Shown: piece by piece, positions 51,983-60,998 of the stretch | How the letters are laid out: each line of letters begins with the position of its first letter | How positions within the stretch are numbered: the first letter of the stretch is position 1 | Assembly (NCBI RefSeq): GCF_003574835.2 | Contig: NZ_CP063196.1 | Coordinates: 1,550,001 to 1,614,000 of the forward strand | Source: Thermobifida halotolerans | Lineage (GTDB): Bacteria > Actinomycetota > Actinomycetes > Streptosporangiales > Streptosporangiaceae | Reading direction: 5' to 3' | Length of the DNA stretch: 64,000 nt | The notes under the pieces: model-generated | Databases searched by the model: none | The model's input: the letters and a program-made list of their open reading frames with translations, nothing else | Told to the model about the DNA's origin: nothing | Position numbers and translations under genes: made by a program

Positions 51983-53934
51983 CGCACCGACACCTCCAGG
52001 GTGAGTTCGCCCGTGCGCAGGCAGCGCACGTCGTCGGCGAGGGGGACCGGGGTCCGCAGGCAGCTCTCCCGGGAGAACGCGCAGCGGTTGGCGAAGTGGC
52101 AGCCGGACGGCCACTCACCGGCGAGCGGCACGCGGCCGGGGATCGTCGGCAGCCGGTCGGTCGTGGCCTCACCGGAGGGGTTCGCCGCCAGCAGGGCGGC
52201 GGTGTAGGGGTGCCGAGGCCGGTCGAACAGCGACCGCACGTCGTTGACCTCCACGATCTGGCCCGCGTACATCACGGCGGCGCGGTCGCAGGTCTCGGCG
52301 ACCACACCGAGGTCGTGGGTGATCATGAGGATCGCCATGTCGAACTCGTCCTTCAGATCCAGCAGCAGGTCCAGGACCTGGCTCTGGGTGGTGACGTCGA
52401 GGGCCGACGTCGCCTCGTCGGCGATCAGCAGCCGCGGCTCGGCCGCCAGCGCCATGGCGATCGCCACACGCTGGGCCATGCCCCCGGAGAACTGGTGGGG
52501 GTAGTCGTCCAGGCGGCGCCGGGGGTCCTCCACGCCGACGCGGTCCAGCAGTTCGGCGGCCCGCTTGCGCGCGGCGGCCCGCGACATCCCCAGGTGGGCG
52601 TGGAGGGGCTCGGTGAGCTGCTGGCCGATCGTGTGCACCGGGGACAGCGCGGCCAGCGGGTCCTGGAAGACGGCGGCGAGTGTGCGGCCACGGACCTGGC
52701 GCATCTCCCGTTCGGAGCGGTGGGCGAGTTCGGCGCCGTCGAGCCGGATCGACCCGGCCGCCAGCCGGGTGCCCGGGGGCAGCAGGCCGAGGACGGAGCG
52801 GGCGAGCATCGACTTGCCCGAGCCGGACTCGCCGAGCAGGCCCACCATCTCGCCGCGGCCCACCGACAGCGACACGTCCTGGATCAGCGGGACGGGCGTG
52901 CCTGCGGGCCGGTCCAGTTCGACCGTCACCCCGCGGACCTGGAGCAGGGCGCCGGGCTCGGCCGCCGTGTCCCCGACGCTTCCGGCGGCGGCCGGACGGG
53001 CCCCCGTGCCGTCGGGCGTGCGCGTCCGCCGTTTCGCGGGCCTGCGCCGGTTGGTCAGCGCGTCGTTGACGCCGTCGCCGAGGAGGTTGAACGCGAGCAC
53101 GCTCGCGATGATCGCCACGCCGGGCGGGAAGGCCAGGAAGGGCTGGCGGGCCAGTTCGCCGGAGGCGACGCTGAGCATGCCGCCCCAGGTCGGCGTGGCA
53201 GTGTCGAGACCGAGGCCGAGGAAGCTCAGCGCCGACTCCACCATGATCGCCGACCCCATGAACACGGCGGCCTGGACGATGAGCGGACCCACGAGGTTCG
53301 GCAGCAGTTGCCGGAACACGATCTCGGGGGTGCGCAGACCGGCGACGCGGGCGGCGTCGACGTAGAGCTTGCCGCGTTCGGCGAGGGTGACCGCACGCGT
53401 GATGCGGGCGAAGTTCATGCAGAAGATCAGCCCGATCGCGGCCATCATGGGCAGCAGACCGCGCCCCAGGATCGCGATGACCGCGAACCCCACGAGCATG
53501 CCCGGCAGCGCGTCGGCGATGTCGAGGGCACGGGTGCCGAGCCGGTCCCACCAGCCGCCGTAGTAGCCCAGCAGCAGACCCAGCGGTACGCCGATCAGCA
53601 TCGCGATGGTCACCGAGCCGAATCCGACCAGCAGCGCGATCCGGGCGCCGTAGACCAGGCGGCTGAGGGTGTCGCGGCCGTAGTCGTCGGTGCCGAGCAG
53701 GAACTCGGCGGAGGGGCCCTGCAGGACGGCGGAGTGGTGCTGTTCGGCGGGAGGGTACGGGACGACCAGGGGCGCGGCGATCGCCGAGGCCGCCAACAGA
53801 AGGAGGAAGACGAGGGCGCCCAGCGTCACGGGCTGGCGCGCGATGCGCCCCAGCACACGTGCCGAGCCGGACGCCGCGGACGCGCGCCCGACGGAGGAGT
53901 CGTCCTCCGCGGGCGCCTTCAGCGGTTCACTCAT
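51979..53934 (-). CDS. ABC importer permease-ATPase fusion (OppC-OppD-like)
   Basis: This 651-residue protein joins two usual subunits. Residues ~30-300 are a DppC-type permease (EFLLGTDDYGRDTLSRLVYGAR, EAA loop near RVAGLRTPEIVFRQLLPNL). After a ~35-residue Arg/Pro/Ala linker, residues ~340-650 are an OppD-type ATPase (GESGSGKSM, FQDPLAALSPV, FSGGMAQRVAIAMAL, LIADEATSALD, C-terminal GCHFANRCAFSRESC). No stop or frame change lies between the parts. Such fusions occur in actinobacteria. ATGA overlaps join it to its neighbours. Confidence 0.92.
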   Translation of the reverse strand: MSEPLKAPAEDDSSVGRASAASGSARVLGRIARQPVTLGALVFLLLLAASAIAAPLVVPYPPAEQHHSAVLQGPSAEFLLGTDDYGRDTLSRLVYGARIALLVGFGSVTIAMLIGVPLGLLLGYYGGWWDRLGTRALDIADALPGMLVGFAVIAILGRGLLPMMAAIGLIFCMNFARITRAVTLAERGKLYVDAARVAGLRTPEIVFRQLLPNLVGPLIVQAAVFMGSAIMVESALSFLGLGLDTATPTWGGMLSVASGELARQPFLAFPPGVAIIASVLAFNLLGDGVNDALTNRRRPAKRRTRTPDGTGARPAAAGSVGDTAAEPGALLQVRGVTVELDRPAGTPVPLIQDVSLSVGRGEMVGLLGESGSGKSMLARSVLGLLPPGTRLAAGSIRLDGAELAHRSEREMRQVRGRTLAAVFQDPLAALSPVHTIGQQLTEPLHAHLGMSRAAARKRAAELLDRVGVEDPRRRLDDYPHQFSGGMAQRVAIAMALAAEPRLLIADEATSALDVTTQSQVLDLLLDLKDEFDMAILMITHDLGVVAETCDRAAVMYAGQIVEVNDVRSLFDRPRHPYTAALLAANPSGEATTDRLPTIPGRVPLAGEWPSGCHFANRCAFSRESCLRTPVPLADDVRCLRTGELTLEVSVR

Positions 53935-54875
53935 TGCGGACGTGCCTTCGGGTTGAGCAGGCCGTAGCCCATGTCGATGAACAGGTTCACAGTGATGACC
54001 AGGCAGGCGATGATGAGCACACCGGCCTGGACCACGGGGAAGTCCTTGCCGATCACGCTGGTCAGCATCAGGCTTCCCACGCCGGGGAAGGCGAAGACCT
54101 TCTCCACCACGAAGCTGGCGCCGATCAGGATGCTGAAGGTGATGCCCGTGGTCGCCAGCACCGGGACCATCGCGTTCTTCAGGCCGTAGCGCAGCACGAT
54201 CCGCCGCCGGGAGACCCCCGCGGCGGTCAGGGTGTCGACGTAGCGCGAGGAGAGCGCCTCCGCCATCGCGGTGCGGGTCTGCCGGGCGATCAGCGCCGCC
54301 GCGCTGATGCCGAGGGCCAGCGACGGCAGGATCAGCCCGTGCAGCCAGGCCAGCGGGTCGTCGCCCGGCGGCGTGTAGGCGATCACCGGCACCCACCCCA
54401 GGTTCACGGCGAACACCAGGGTGAGCAGCAGACCGGCCCAGAACTGCGGGAGGGCCAGGCCGACGGACGTCACGGAGGAGACCACGCGGTCCAGGGCGCT
54501 GCCGGGGCGCATGCCCGCGAGCGCGCCGAGGCTGATGCCCAGCAGCAGTGCGACGGTGATCCCGCCGAAGACCAGCGACAGCGTCGCGGGCATCCGCTGC
54601 AGGAGCATGTCGGTGACCGGCCGGGCCGTGGCGAAGGAGACGCCGAGGTCCCCCTGGAAGGCGCCCGCGTACCACTCGACCAGGCGCACCAGGGCCGGGC
54701 GGTCGAGGCCCAACTGGGCCTCGACCTGCTCGATCCGCTCCGGTGTCGCCTGCGCGCCGAGGATCGCCGCCGCGGGGCTGCCCGGGATGAGGTAGGTCAG
54801 TGAGAACACGACCAACGACACGGCAGCCAGTTGGGGCAGGGCGAGTGCGAGGCGGTAGGCGACGAGCTTCCTCAT
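53931..54875 (-). CDS. ABC importer permease, peptide/nickel type (OppB/DppB-like)
   Basis: The 314-residue permease has six helices, the N-terminal block FSLTYLIPGSPAAAILG, the EAA loop (YVDTLTAAGVSRRRIVLRYGLKNAMVPVLA) and the end block VNLFIDMGYGLLNPKAR typical of DppB. ATG 54875 has GGAGGAG upstream. It overlaps the fusion gene by 4 bases and starts 42 bases after the binding-protein gene. Confidence 0.92.
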   Translation of the reverse strand: MRKLVAYRLALALPQLAAVSLVVFSLTYLIPGSPAAAILGAQATPERIEQVEAQLGLDRPALVRLVEWYAGAFQGDLGVSFATARPVTDMLLQRMPATLSLVFGGITVALLLGISLGALAGMRPGSALDRVVSSVTSVGLALPQFWAGLLLTLVFAVNLGWVPVIAYTPPGDDPLAWLHGLILPSLALGISAAALIARQTRTAMAEALSSRYVDTLTAAGVSRRRIVLRYGLKNAMVPVLATTGITFSILIGASFVVEKVFAFPGVGSLMLTSVIGKDFPVVQAGVLIIACLVITVNLFIDMGYGLLNPKARPQ

Positions 54876-54916
54876 CGCTCCTCCCGCCCCGTCGCAGACT
54901 TCATGACCGGCATGGC

Positions 54917-56438
54917 CTACTGTCCTCCGGAGGGTCGCAGAGCCCTGTAGTCGACCAGGTTGGGCTCCCACGGCTGCGAGGGGGCCGTGACGCCCTCAAC
55001 CCGGCCGGCGTTCCACACGATCGTCTCCTCGGAGGCGGCGTGACCGCAGGTCAGGGCCTCGTCAGCGATGATCTTGGTGACCTCGGACCACAGCTCCTCG
55101 GCCTCCTCGGAGGTGCCGGCCGCGATCGCCGCGTCGGCCGCGCTCTTGAGCTCCTCGCTCTCCACGCCCGCCGGGTTGCCCGGGGCGTCGGCGGCGAACC
55201 ACGCCTTGTACCAGTCGTAGGGGGTCAGTTCGTCGTTGCTGCTGAGGCCGAGCGGGTAGGTACCGTTGCTCCACGAGGAGAAGAACTGCGGCGGCGGGGC
55301 GACCTGCACGGTGATGTCCATGCCGATTTCGGCCATCTGGAACGTGTACACCTCGATCTGCTTCTGGTTGAAGGGAGCGGCCATCATCTCGGCGGAGATG
55401 TCGGGGCTGCCCGCCTCCTCGTACAGTTCCTCGGCGCGGTCCAGGTCGTGCGGGTAGCCGTGGATGTCCGGGTTGTACCCGGGCTCTCCCTCGGAGAAGT
55501 GCTGGACGCGGGGGGCCAGGTCGGGAGCGATCTCGGGAAGGGCGTCGGTGTCGATGGCGTAGCACGCGGCGCGGCGCACGTCGGCGTCCGCGAAGAGACC
55601 GCCGGGGCCGCGGTCGAAGAAGATCAGGTTGTTGCGGATCGCGGGGTAGGAGAGCGAGTCGATGGAGGGCGTCCCTCCGAGCTGCTCCAGCGCCTCCGGT
55701 TCAACGCTGGAGACGTCCAGTTCTCCGCTGGAGAGCGCGCCCGCGGCCGTGTTGGCATCCTCGATGCCGTAGAGCTCGATCGTCTCGAAGCCGACGCTGT
55801 CCTCGCCCCCCCCAGTAGTCCGGGAAGAACGTGAAGGCCATGCGGGTGCCCAGGGTGGAGGCGTCCGGGTCGTAGGCCCACGGGCCGGTGCCGACGGGGT
55901 GCTCGGCGACGCTGCCGTCCTCGATCGCCTTGGGGCTGGCCATCGGGGCCGCGCGGGTCGACAGGGTGGTGAGCAGCGACGGGGACGGCTCGGCGAGGTT
56001 GAGGCGCACGGTCAGCTCGTCGACGACGTCGATCGACTCGATGACCTGCAGCGGGCCCGCGTACGGGCCGTTGCTGCCGCGGATCGACTCCAGGTTGGCC
56101 TTGACGGCTTCGGCGTTGAACGGGGTGCCGTCGTGGAACACCACGCCCTCGCGCAGGGTGAGGGTGAGTTCGGTGTCGGTCTGCTCCCAGTCGGTGGCCA
56201 GCACCGGGGTGATCTCCCCGGCCCCGTCCAGCGCGACGAGGTTCTCGTACGGCACGCGCATGTACCCGGCCTCCATGTCGGCGCCCGGGGCCCAGCTCTC
56301 GGGGAAACCGGCGTAGTTCACGGCCAGCGTCTCGCCACCGCCGTCGGCGGACTCCTCCGAGCCTCCGCACGCGGAGAGGGCCAGAACGGCCGCCAGGGTG
56401 AGGGGGAGGGCTGAGGTTCTCAGTCGTGGTGTGCTCAT
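54917..56438 (-). pseudogene. ABC importer substrate-binding lipoprotein (SBP family 5), frameshifted at a G8 run
   Basis: The N-terminal frame from ATG 56438 has a lipobox (VLALSAC) and the family-5 fold (LTLREGVVFHDGTPFNAEAVKANLESI). After FFPDYWGG it loses homology. The homologous C-terminal part (GFETIELYGIEDANTAAGALSSGELD to LVDYRALRPSGG) is in another frame. The break falls on eight consecutive G of the coding strand (55806-55813); seven would restore YWGGEDSVGFE and a normal ~507-residue protein. This may be a sequencing error, a real mutation or a phase-variable switch. Without it the importer lacks its binding protein. The cargo is unknown. Confidence 0.85.
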
Positions 56439-56570
56439 AGCGGTTGGGTGCCTCCTTGCGGCGGGCTGTCAGGGGGGTGGGGGTGTGTACGTGCAGGCAG
56501 TGATGCGGAATGCCGGGTTGTACAGAGCCCTCATCCTGCCGCCGGGGAAGAGACGTATGCCACAGGTCAC

Positions 56571-56591
56571 ACCGCAAGATTAAGATGCGGT
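56571..56591. promoter_or_regulatory. Inverted repeat upstream of the binding-protein gene
   Basis: ACCGCA-N9-TGCGGT lies in an AT-rich patch (centre AGATTAAGA) 133 bases upstream of the binding-protein ATG. It is a candidate operator. The rest of the 56439-56821 gap holds only the hairpin below. Confidence 0.4.
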
Positions 56592-56755
56592 TTTGTTCGG
56601 GTGGCGGCTGGGGCCGCGATGGGTGCAGGTCAGCGGGCCGTCCCGGGGCGCCGCGCCCCCGGTCTCCCGGCGCCGGCGACCGCGCCCCGCCCCGGCCGGG
56701 AACCGGAGGCCGCCTCCCGGCCGGGGCGGCGGCAGAGCCGGGAGGAAAAAGAAGA

Positions 56756-56802
56756 GGGCCGCCCGCGCGGACGGACGCCTGCTCCGTCCGCGCGGGCGGC
56801 CC
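56756..56802. terminator. Very strong hairpin between importer operon and monooxygenase gene
   Basis: Twenty bases from 56756 (GGGCCGCCC...ACGGA) pair perfectly with 56783-56802, with a 7-base loop. It lies 20 bases past the monooxygenase stop on the minus strand and should stop read-through into the importer operon. Confidence 0.85.
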
Positions 56803-56821
56803 CGAGGCCCGAGGGGGCGTG

Positions 56822-57109
56822 TCAGAGAACCTCGCCGAACCACACGGTCCGGTCGACCAACCGGGGGCGGACCGTGCCCAGGATGTACTCGGCGAAGTGC
56901 TCCGAGGCGGCGTGGGCGTCGAAGGCGGCCCGGTCGACATACTGCTCGTACAGCGTGAACGCCGCCTCGGCGTCGGCGTCGGCGTGCACGACGTAGGCCA
57001 GGTTCCCCGGCTCGCGCAGCGTGTGCTCGCGCATCTTCAGCAGCGCGTCCCGGACCAGCTCCGCGTCCTGCGGCTCGCACCGGTAGTGGGCCACCACGGC
57101 GTAGGGCAT
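56822..57109 (-). CDS. Antibiotic biosynthesis monooxygenase-family (YgiN-like) protein
   Basis: The 95-residue protein is a single ABM/dimeric alpha-beta barrel: YAVVAHYRCEPQDAELVRDALLKM, FTLYEQYVDRAAFDAHAASEHFAEY. Members oxidise quinols or aromatic rings without cofactor, or act as small stress enzymes. It is divergent from the aldehyde dehydrogenase operon and upstream of the importer, so it may serve the same pathway. Confidence 0.85.
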   Translation of the reverse strand: MPYAVVAHYRCEPQDAELVRDALLKMREHTLREPGNLAYVVHADADAEAAFTLYEQYVDRAAFDAHAASEHFAEYILGTVRPRLVDRTVWFGEVL

Positions 57110-57296
57110 GCAGATCCTCCCTGTCTGTCGGAACGCGCAGATTCCATCACGGATCGGCGCCTGTCAGCAGTGCGCGGCGCGCAAGCAATGGATGTTCCCC
57201 GACACGTGGTTCTCGGCGCGCCGTGTTCCTATCGTGGGCTGTCAGACGCGGCCTCTCCGCGACATCCCCTCTTTCACCCCAGTGACAAGGAGCAGC

Positions 57297-58751
57297 ATGC
57301 CCGTGCGAGAAATGGAGATCCTTGCGGGAGGACAGTGGGTGAGCTCCTCCGGGTCGGTGGACGTGTTCGACCCCACCGACGTACGCGAGCCCGCCGCCCG
57401 CGTCCCGGCGCTGACCGCCCGGCAGGTCGCCGAGATCTACGACGCCGCCGCGGCCGGTTTCGCCACCTGGCGCCGGACCTCGCCCTTCGAGCGCGCGAAG
57501 ATCCTGCACGAGGCCTCCGCGCTGCTGCGCTCCCGCACGGCGGAGATCGCCGACGCCCTTGTCACCGAGATGGGCAAGACCCTGGCCGAGGCCACGGGCG
57601 AGGTCGGCAAGGCCGCCGACTTCTTCGAGTACTACTCGGGCATCGCCCGCGAAGGCTACGGCACCCTGCTCAACGACGCCCGGCCCGGCACCAAAGCCAG
57701 CTTCCAGCGGGAGCCGATCGGCGTGGTCCTGGCCGTCACCCCGTGGAACGACCCGCTGCTGACCCCCGCCCGCAAGCTCGCGCCCGCACTGGCCTCCGGC
57801 AACTCCGTGGTCATCAAGCCGGCCAGCGAGACCCCCATGTCCGCCATCCACCTGGCGAGAGCCCTGCACGACGCGGGCCTGCCCGCCGGGGTCCTCAACG
57901 TCGTCACCGGCCGCACCTCCGAGATCTCCGACGCCCTGCTCGACGACCCGCGCATCGCCGCGGTCACCTTCACCGGCAGCAACGAGGTGGGGGAGCGGCT
58001 GCGGGTGCGGCTCGCCAGCCGCAACGTCCGCTTCCAGGGTGAGCTGGGTGGCAAGAACGCCACGGCCGTCCTGGCCGACGCCGACCTGGAGGCCGCGGCA
58101 GACGCCGTCATGGCCGCCGCCTTCGGCCAGGCCGGGCAGCGCTGCACCGCCACCAGCCGCCTCGTCGTCGAGCGGGAGGTCCACGACCGGTTCGTCGACA
58201 TTCTGCGCGAGCGCGTGGCGAAGCTGACCGTGGGCCCCGGCAAGGACTCGGCGACCACGATGGGACCGCTCGTCAGCGTCTCCCAGCGCGACTCCGTGCT
58301 GGGCGACATCGCCCGCGCCGTCGAGCAGGGCGCGGTGGTCCGCGCCGGAGGCGACACGCCCGCCGACCCCGAACGCGCCCACGGCTGCTACGTCAACCCG
58401 ACCATCCTGGTGGGCGTCACCCCGGCGATGGACATCTGGCGCCACGAGGTGTTCGGCCCGGTCCTGGCGGTGCGGGCCGTGGACGGCTTCGACGAGGCCG
58501 TCGAGGCGGTCAACGACTCCGTCTACGGGCTCTCCGCCGCCGTGTTCACCCGGGACCTCAGCGCCGCCCACCGGTTCGTCGACGAGGTGGAGTGCGGCCA
58601 GGTCGCCGTCAACACCGCCACGACCGGCTGGGACGTGCACCACCCCTTCGGCGGCTTCCGCGACTCGGGTTCGGCCTTCAAGGAGCAGGGCTCTGAGGCG
58701 CTGCGCTTCTACACCCGCGTCAAGACCGTCGCGATCAACTACGGCGCGTGA
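57297..58751 (+). CDS. NAD(P)-dependent aldehyde dehydrogenase
   Basis: The 484-residue ALDH has AVTPWNDPLLTPARKLAPALASGNSVVIKPASE, general base Glu in QGELGGKNAT and nucleophile Cys in GQAGQRCTATSR. The C-terminal block is HEVFGPVLAVRAV and HPFGGFRDSGS. It resembles 2-oxoglutarate-semialdehyde and other short dicarboxylic semialdehyde dehydrogenases. AAGGAG lies 4 bases before ATG 57297. First gene of a five-gene operon, 42 bases before the next. Confidence 0.9.
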   Translation: MPVREMEILAGGQWVSSSGSVDVFDPTDVREPAARVPALTARQVAEIYDAAAAGFATWRRTSPFERAKILHEASALLRSRTAEIADALVTEMGKTLAEATGEVGKAADFFEYYSGIAREGYGTLLNDARPGTKASFQREPIGVVLAVTPWNDPLLTPARKLAPALASGNSVVIKPASETPMSAIHLARALHDAGLPAGVLNVVTGRTSEISDALLDDPRIAAVTFTGSNEVGERLRVRLASRNVRFQGELGGKNATAVLADADLEAAADAVMAAAFGQAGQRCTATSRLVVEREVHDRFVDILRERVAKLTVGPGKDSATTMGPLVSVSQRDSVLGDIARAVEQGAVVRAGGDTPADPERAHGCYVNPTILVGVTPAMDIWRHEVFGPVLAVRAVDGFDEAVEAVNDSVYGLSAAVFTRDLSAAHRFVDEVECGQVAVNTATTGWDVHHPFGGFRDSGSAFKEQGSEALRFYTRVKTVAINYGA

Positions 58752-58793
58752 CAGCCTCATGCGCGCACCGAACCGGGAACGGGGGGACCAGTA

Positions 58794-59999
58794 ATGGCTG
58801 ACGAGGTTGTGGGCATCGTCGGCGCCGGCATCGTCGGACTCGCGGTCGGCCGGGAGATCACCCGCAGACGGCCGGGAACGCGCGTGGTGGTGCTGGAGAA
58901 GGAGGACCGCGTCGCCGCCCACCAGACCAGCCACAACTCCGGGGTCGTCCACGCCGGTCTCTACTACAGGCCCGGCAGCCTCAAGGCCCGCCTGTGCACG
59001 CGCGGCAGAAAGATGCTGCGCGAGTACTGCACCGACCGCGGCCTGCCCTACGACGAGTGCGGCAAGCTCGTCGTCGCGGTCACCGGGGAGGACGTGGCGC
59101 GGCTCGACGACATCTACGCCAGAGCCGACCGCAACGCCGTCCCGGGGCTGCGCCGCATCGGCCCCGACGAGATCCGCGACATCGAACCGCACTCCGCGGG
59201 GCTGGCCGCCCTGCACTCGCCGCACACGGCCATCACGGACTACACGCGCGTCTGCGAGTCCTTCGCGGAGGACATCGCCGCGGCGGGCGGGGAGATCCGG
59301 CTCAGCTCACCGGTCACCCGGATCCACGAGACCGCGGGTCCGCTCCAGGTCGTCGCGGGCGGACAGACCGTGCGGGTGGACAACCTCATCATCTGCGCCG
59401 GACTGCACACCGACCGGGTCTCCCGCCTGGCCGGGGACGAGGCCGGCCCCAGGATCGTGCCGTTCCGGGGCGAGTACATGCTGATCCGCCCGGAGAAGGC
59501 GGACATGGTGCGCGGACTCATCTACCCCGTTCCGGACCCCAGGTACCCGTTCCTCGGCGTGCACTTCACCCGCCGGGTGTCCGGGGACGTGGAAGTGGGC
59601 CCCAACGCCGTCCTCGCGTTCTCCCGCGAGGGCTACCGCCGCTTTGACATCCGCCTGGCGGATCTGGGAGGAACCGCCGCGTGGCCCGGTGCCTGGAGAA
59701 TGGCTTTCCAGCACTGGCGCACCGGAGTCAAGGAAATGTACGGGTCGCTCTCCAAACGCGCCTACATGAAAGCCGCGCAGCGCTACGTGCCCGAGATCGG
59801 CCCCGACGACGTCGTGCGCGGCGGGGCGGGCGTGCGCGCCCAGGCGCTCGACCGCGACGGCAGCCTCGTCGACGACTTCCGCATCAACCGGCTGGGACGC
59901 GTCACGGCCGTCCGCAACGCCCCCTCGCCCGCCGCGACGTCGTGCATGGCCATCGCCGAGCACGTGGTCGACGCCCTCCACGGCGAGAAAGCCCGATAA
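58794..59999 (+). CDS. L-2-hydroxyglutarate oxidase-like FAD enzyme (LhgO family)
   Basis: The 401-residue flavoprotein begins VGIVGAGIVGLAVGREITRR and has the LhgO block QTSHNSGVVHAGLYYRPGSLKARLC. The C-terminal end is RGGAGVRAQALDRDGSLVDDF and NAPSPAATSCMAIAE. LhgO oxidises L-2-hydroxyglutarate to 2-oxoglutarate, passing electrons to oxygen or quinone. Here, in a catabolic operon, it could oxidise another 2-hydroxy acid. A 130-base gap with AT-rich sequence follows, possibly a second promoter. Confidence 0.88.
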   Translation: MADEVVGIVGAGIVGLAVGREITRRRPGTRVVVLEKEDRVAAHQTSHNSGVVHAGLYYRPGSLKARLCTRGRKMLREYCTDRGLPYDECGKLVVAVTGEDVARLDDIYARADRNAVPGLRRIGPDEIRDIEPHSAGLAALHSPHTAITDYTRVCESFAEDIAAAGGEIRLSSPVTRIHETAGPLQVVAGGQTVRVDNLIICAGLHTDRVSRLAGDEAGPRIVPFRGEYMLIRPEKADMVRGLIYPVPDPRYPFLGVHFTRRVSGDVEVGPNAVLAFSREGYRRFDIRLADLGGTAAWPGAWRMAFQHWRTGVKEMYGSLSKRAYMKAAQRYVPEIGPDDVVRGGAGVRAQALDRDGSLVDDFRINRLGRVTAVRNAPSPAATSCMAIAEHVVDALHGEKAR

Positions 60000-60129
60000 A
60001 ACCTCGAACCATTCGATTCGCGCAGCAACCGATTGCGTGAACAGAACTCCGCACGGAGCGATTCCGTCTTTAAGGTCGACAACAACTCCGGTCCTCTGGC
60101 CCGGCACAGAAGGAAAAGGAAAAAGGGAT

Positions 60130-60990
60130 ATGTTCGTCGTTGACACCCAGGTCCACATCTGGAGAGAAGAGACCCCCGACCGTCCCTGGGTTCCGGGCGC
60201 GCGGGAGCGGATCCGACTCAACGGACACCGCGAGGAGCCGTTCAGCTACGAGGAGTGCCTGGCCCTGATGGACGAGGCGGGCGTCAACCGCGCGCTCATC
60301 GTGCCCCCGTCCTGGGAGGGCGACCGCATCGACTACGCCCTGGAGGCCTGCGAGGCCCACCCCGAGCGGTTCGGCATCATGGCCCGCATCCCGCAGAACA
60401 AGCCGAACGAGGGCAGGGCCATGCTGCGCGACTTCGCGCAGAACCCCCACGTCAAGGGCACCCGGCTGACGTTCCACCGGCCCCAGGACCGCAACTGGAT
60501 GATCGACGGCACCAACGACTGGTACTGGCCGGTCGCCGAGGAGCTCGGCATCCCCACGATGGTGCACGCCCCGATCTGGAAGGCCGAGCTCGGCGCCATC
60601 GCCGAGAAGCACCCCGGCCTGAAGATCATCATCGACCACATGGGCATCATGGCCCGCTGCGTCGACGACGCCATCGGCTACTGGGTCTCCGAGACCGCCG
60701 ACCTGAACAAGCACCCCAACATCTACGTCAAGGTCTCGGCGCTCCCCGGCTACTCCACGCACCCCTTCCCCAACCTCAACATCGAGAAGTACGTGCGCGA
60801 GATGGTCGACAAGATGGGCCCCCAGCGCTGCTTCTGGGGCACCGACATCACCCGTCTGCTCGGCCACGGCCTCACCTACACCGACACCATCGAGCAGTTC
60901 ACCAAGCACTTCGACTTCACCCCCGAGGAGCTGGAGTGGATCATGGGCCGCGGGATCTGCGAGGTCCTCGACTGGCCGATCGAGAACTGA
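60130..60990 (+). CDS. Amidohydrolase-2 family TIM-barrel enzyme
   Basis: The 286-residue protein starts MFVVDTQVHIWREETPDRPW. The usual HxH metal motif reads QVH, as in lactonase-like amidohydrolase-2 members that may work without a full metal site. Other blocks are RALIVPPSWEGDR, KIIIDHMGIMA and RCFWGTDITRL. Relatives include 2-pyrone-4,6-dicarboxylate lactonase and decarboxylases. AGGAAAAGGAAAAAGGG precedes the ATG, chosen because homology starts there. It ends 8 bases before the ThDP gene. Confidence 0.85.
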   Translation: MFVVDTQVHIWREETPDRPWVPGARERIRLNGHREEPFSYEECLALMDEAGVNRALIVPPSWEGDRIDYALEACEAHPERFGIMARIPQNKPNEGRAMLRDFAQNPHVKGTRLTFHRPQDRNWMIDGTNDWYWPVAEELGIPTMVHAPIWKAELGAIAEKHPGLKIIIDHMGIMARCVDDAIGYWVSETADLNKHPNIYVKVSALPGYSTHPFPNLNIEKYVREMVDKMGPQRCFWGTDITRLLGHGLTYTDTIEQFTKHFDFTPEELEWIMGRGICEVLDWPIEN

Positions 60991-60998
60991 GGCGATCC

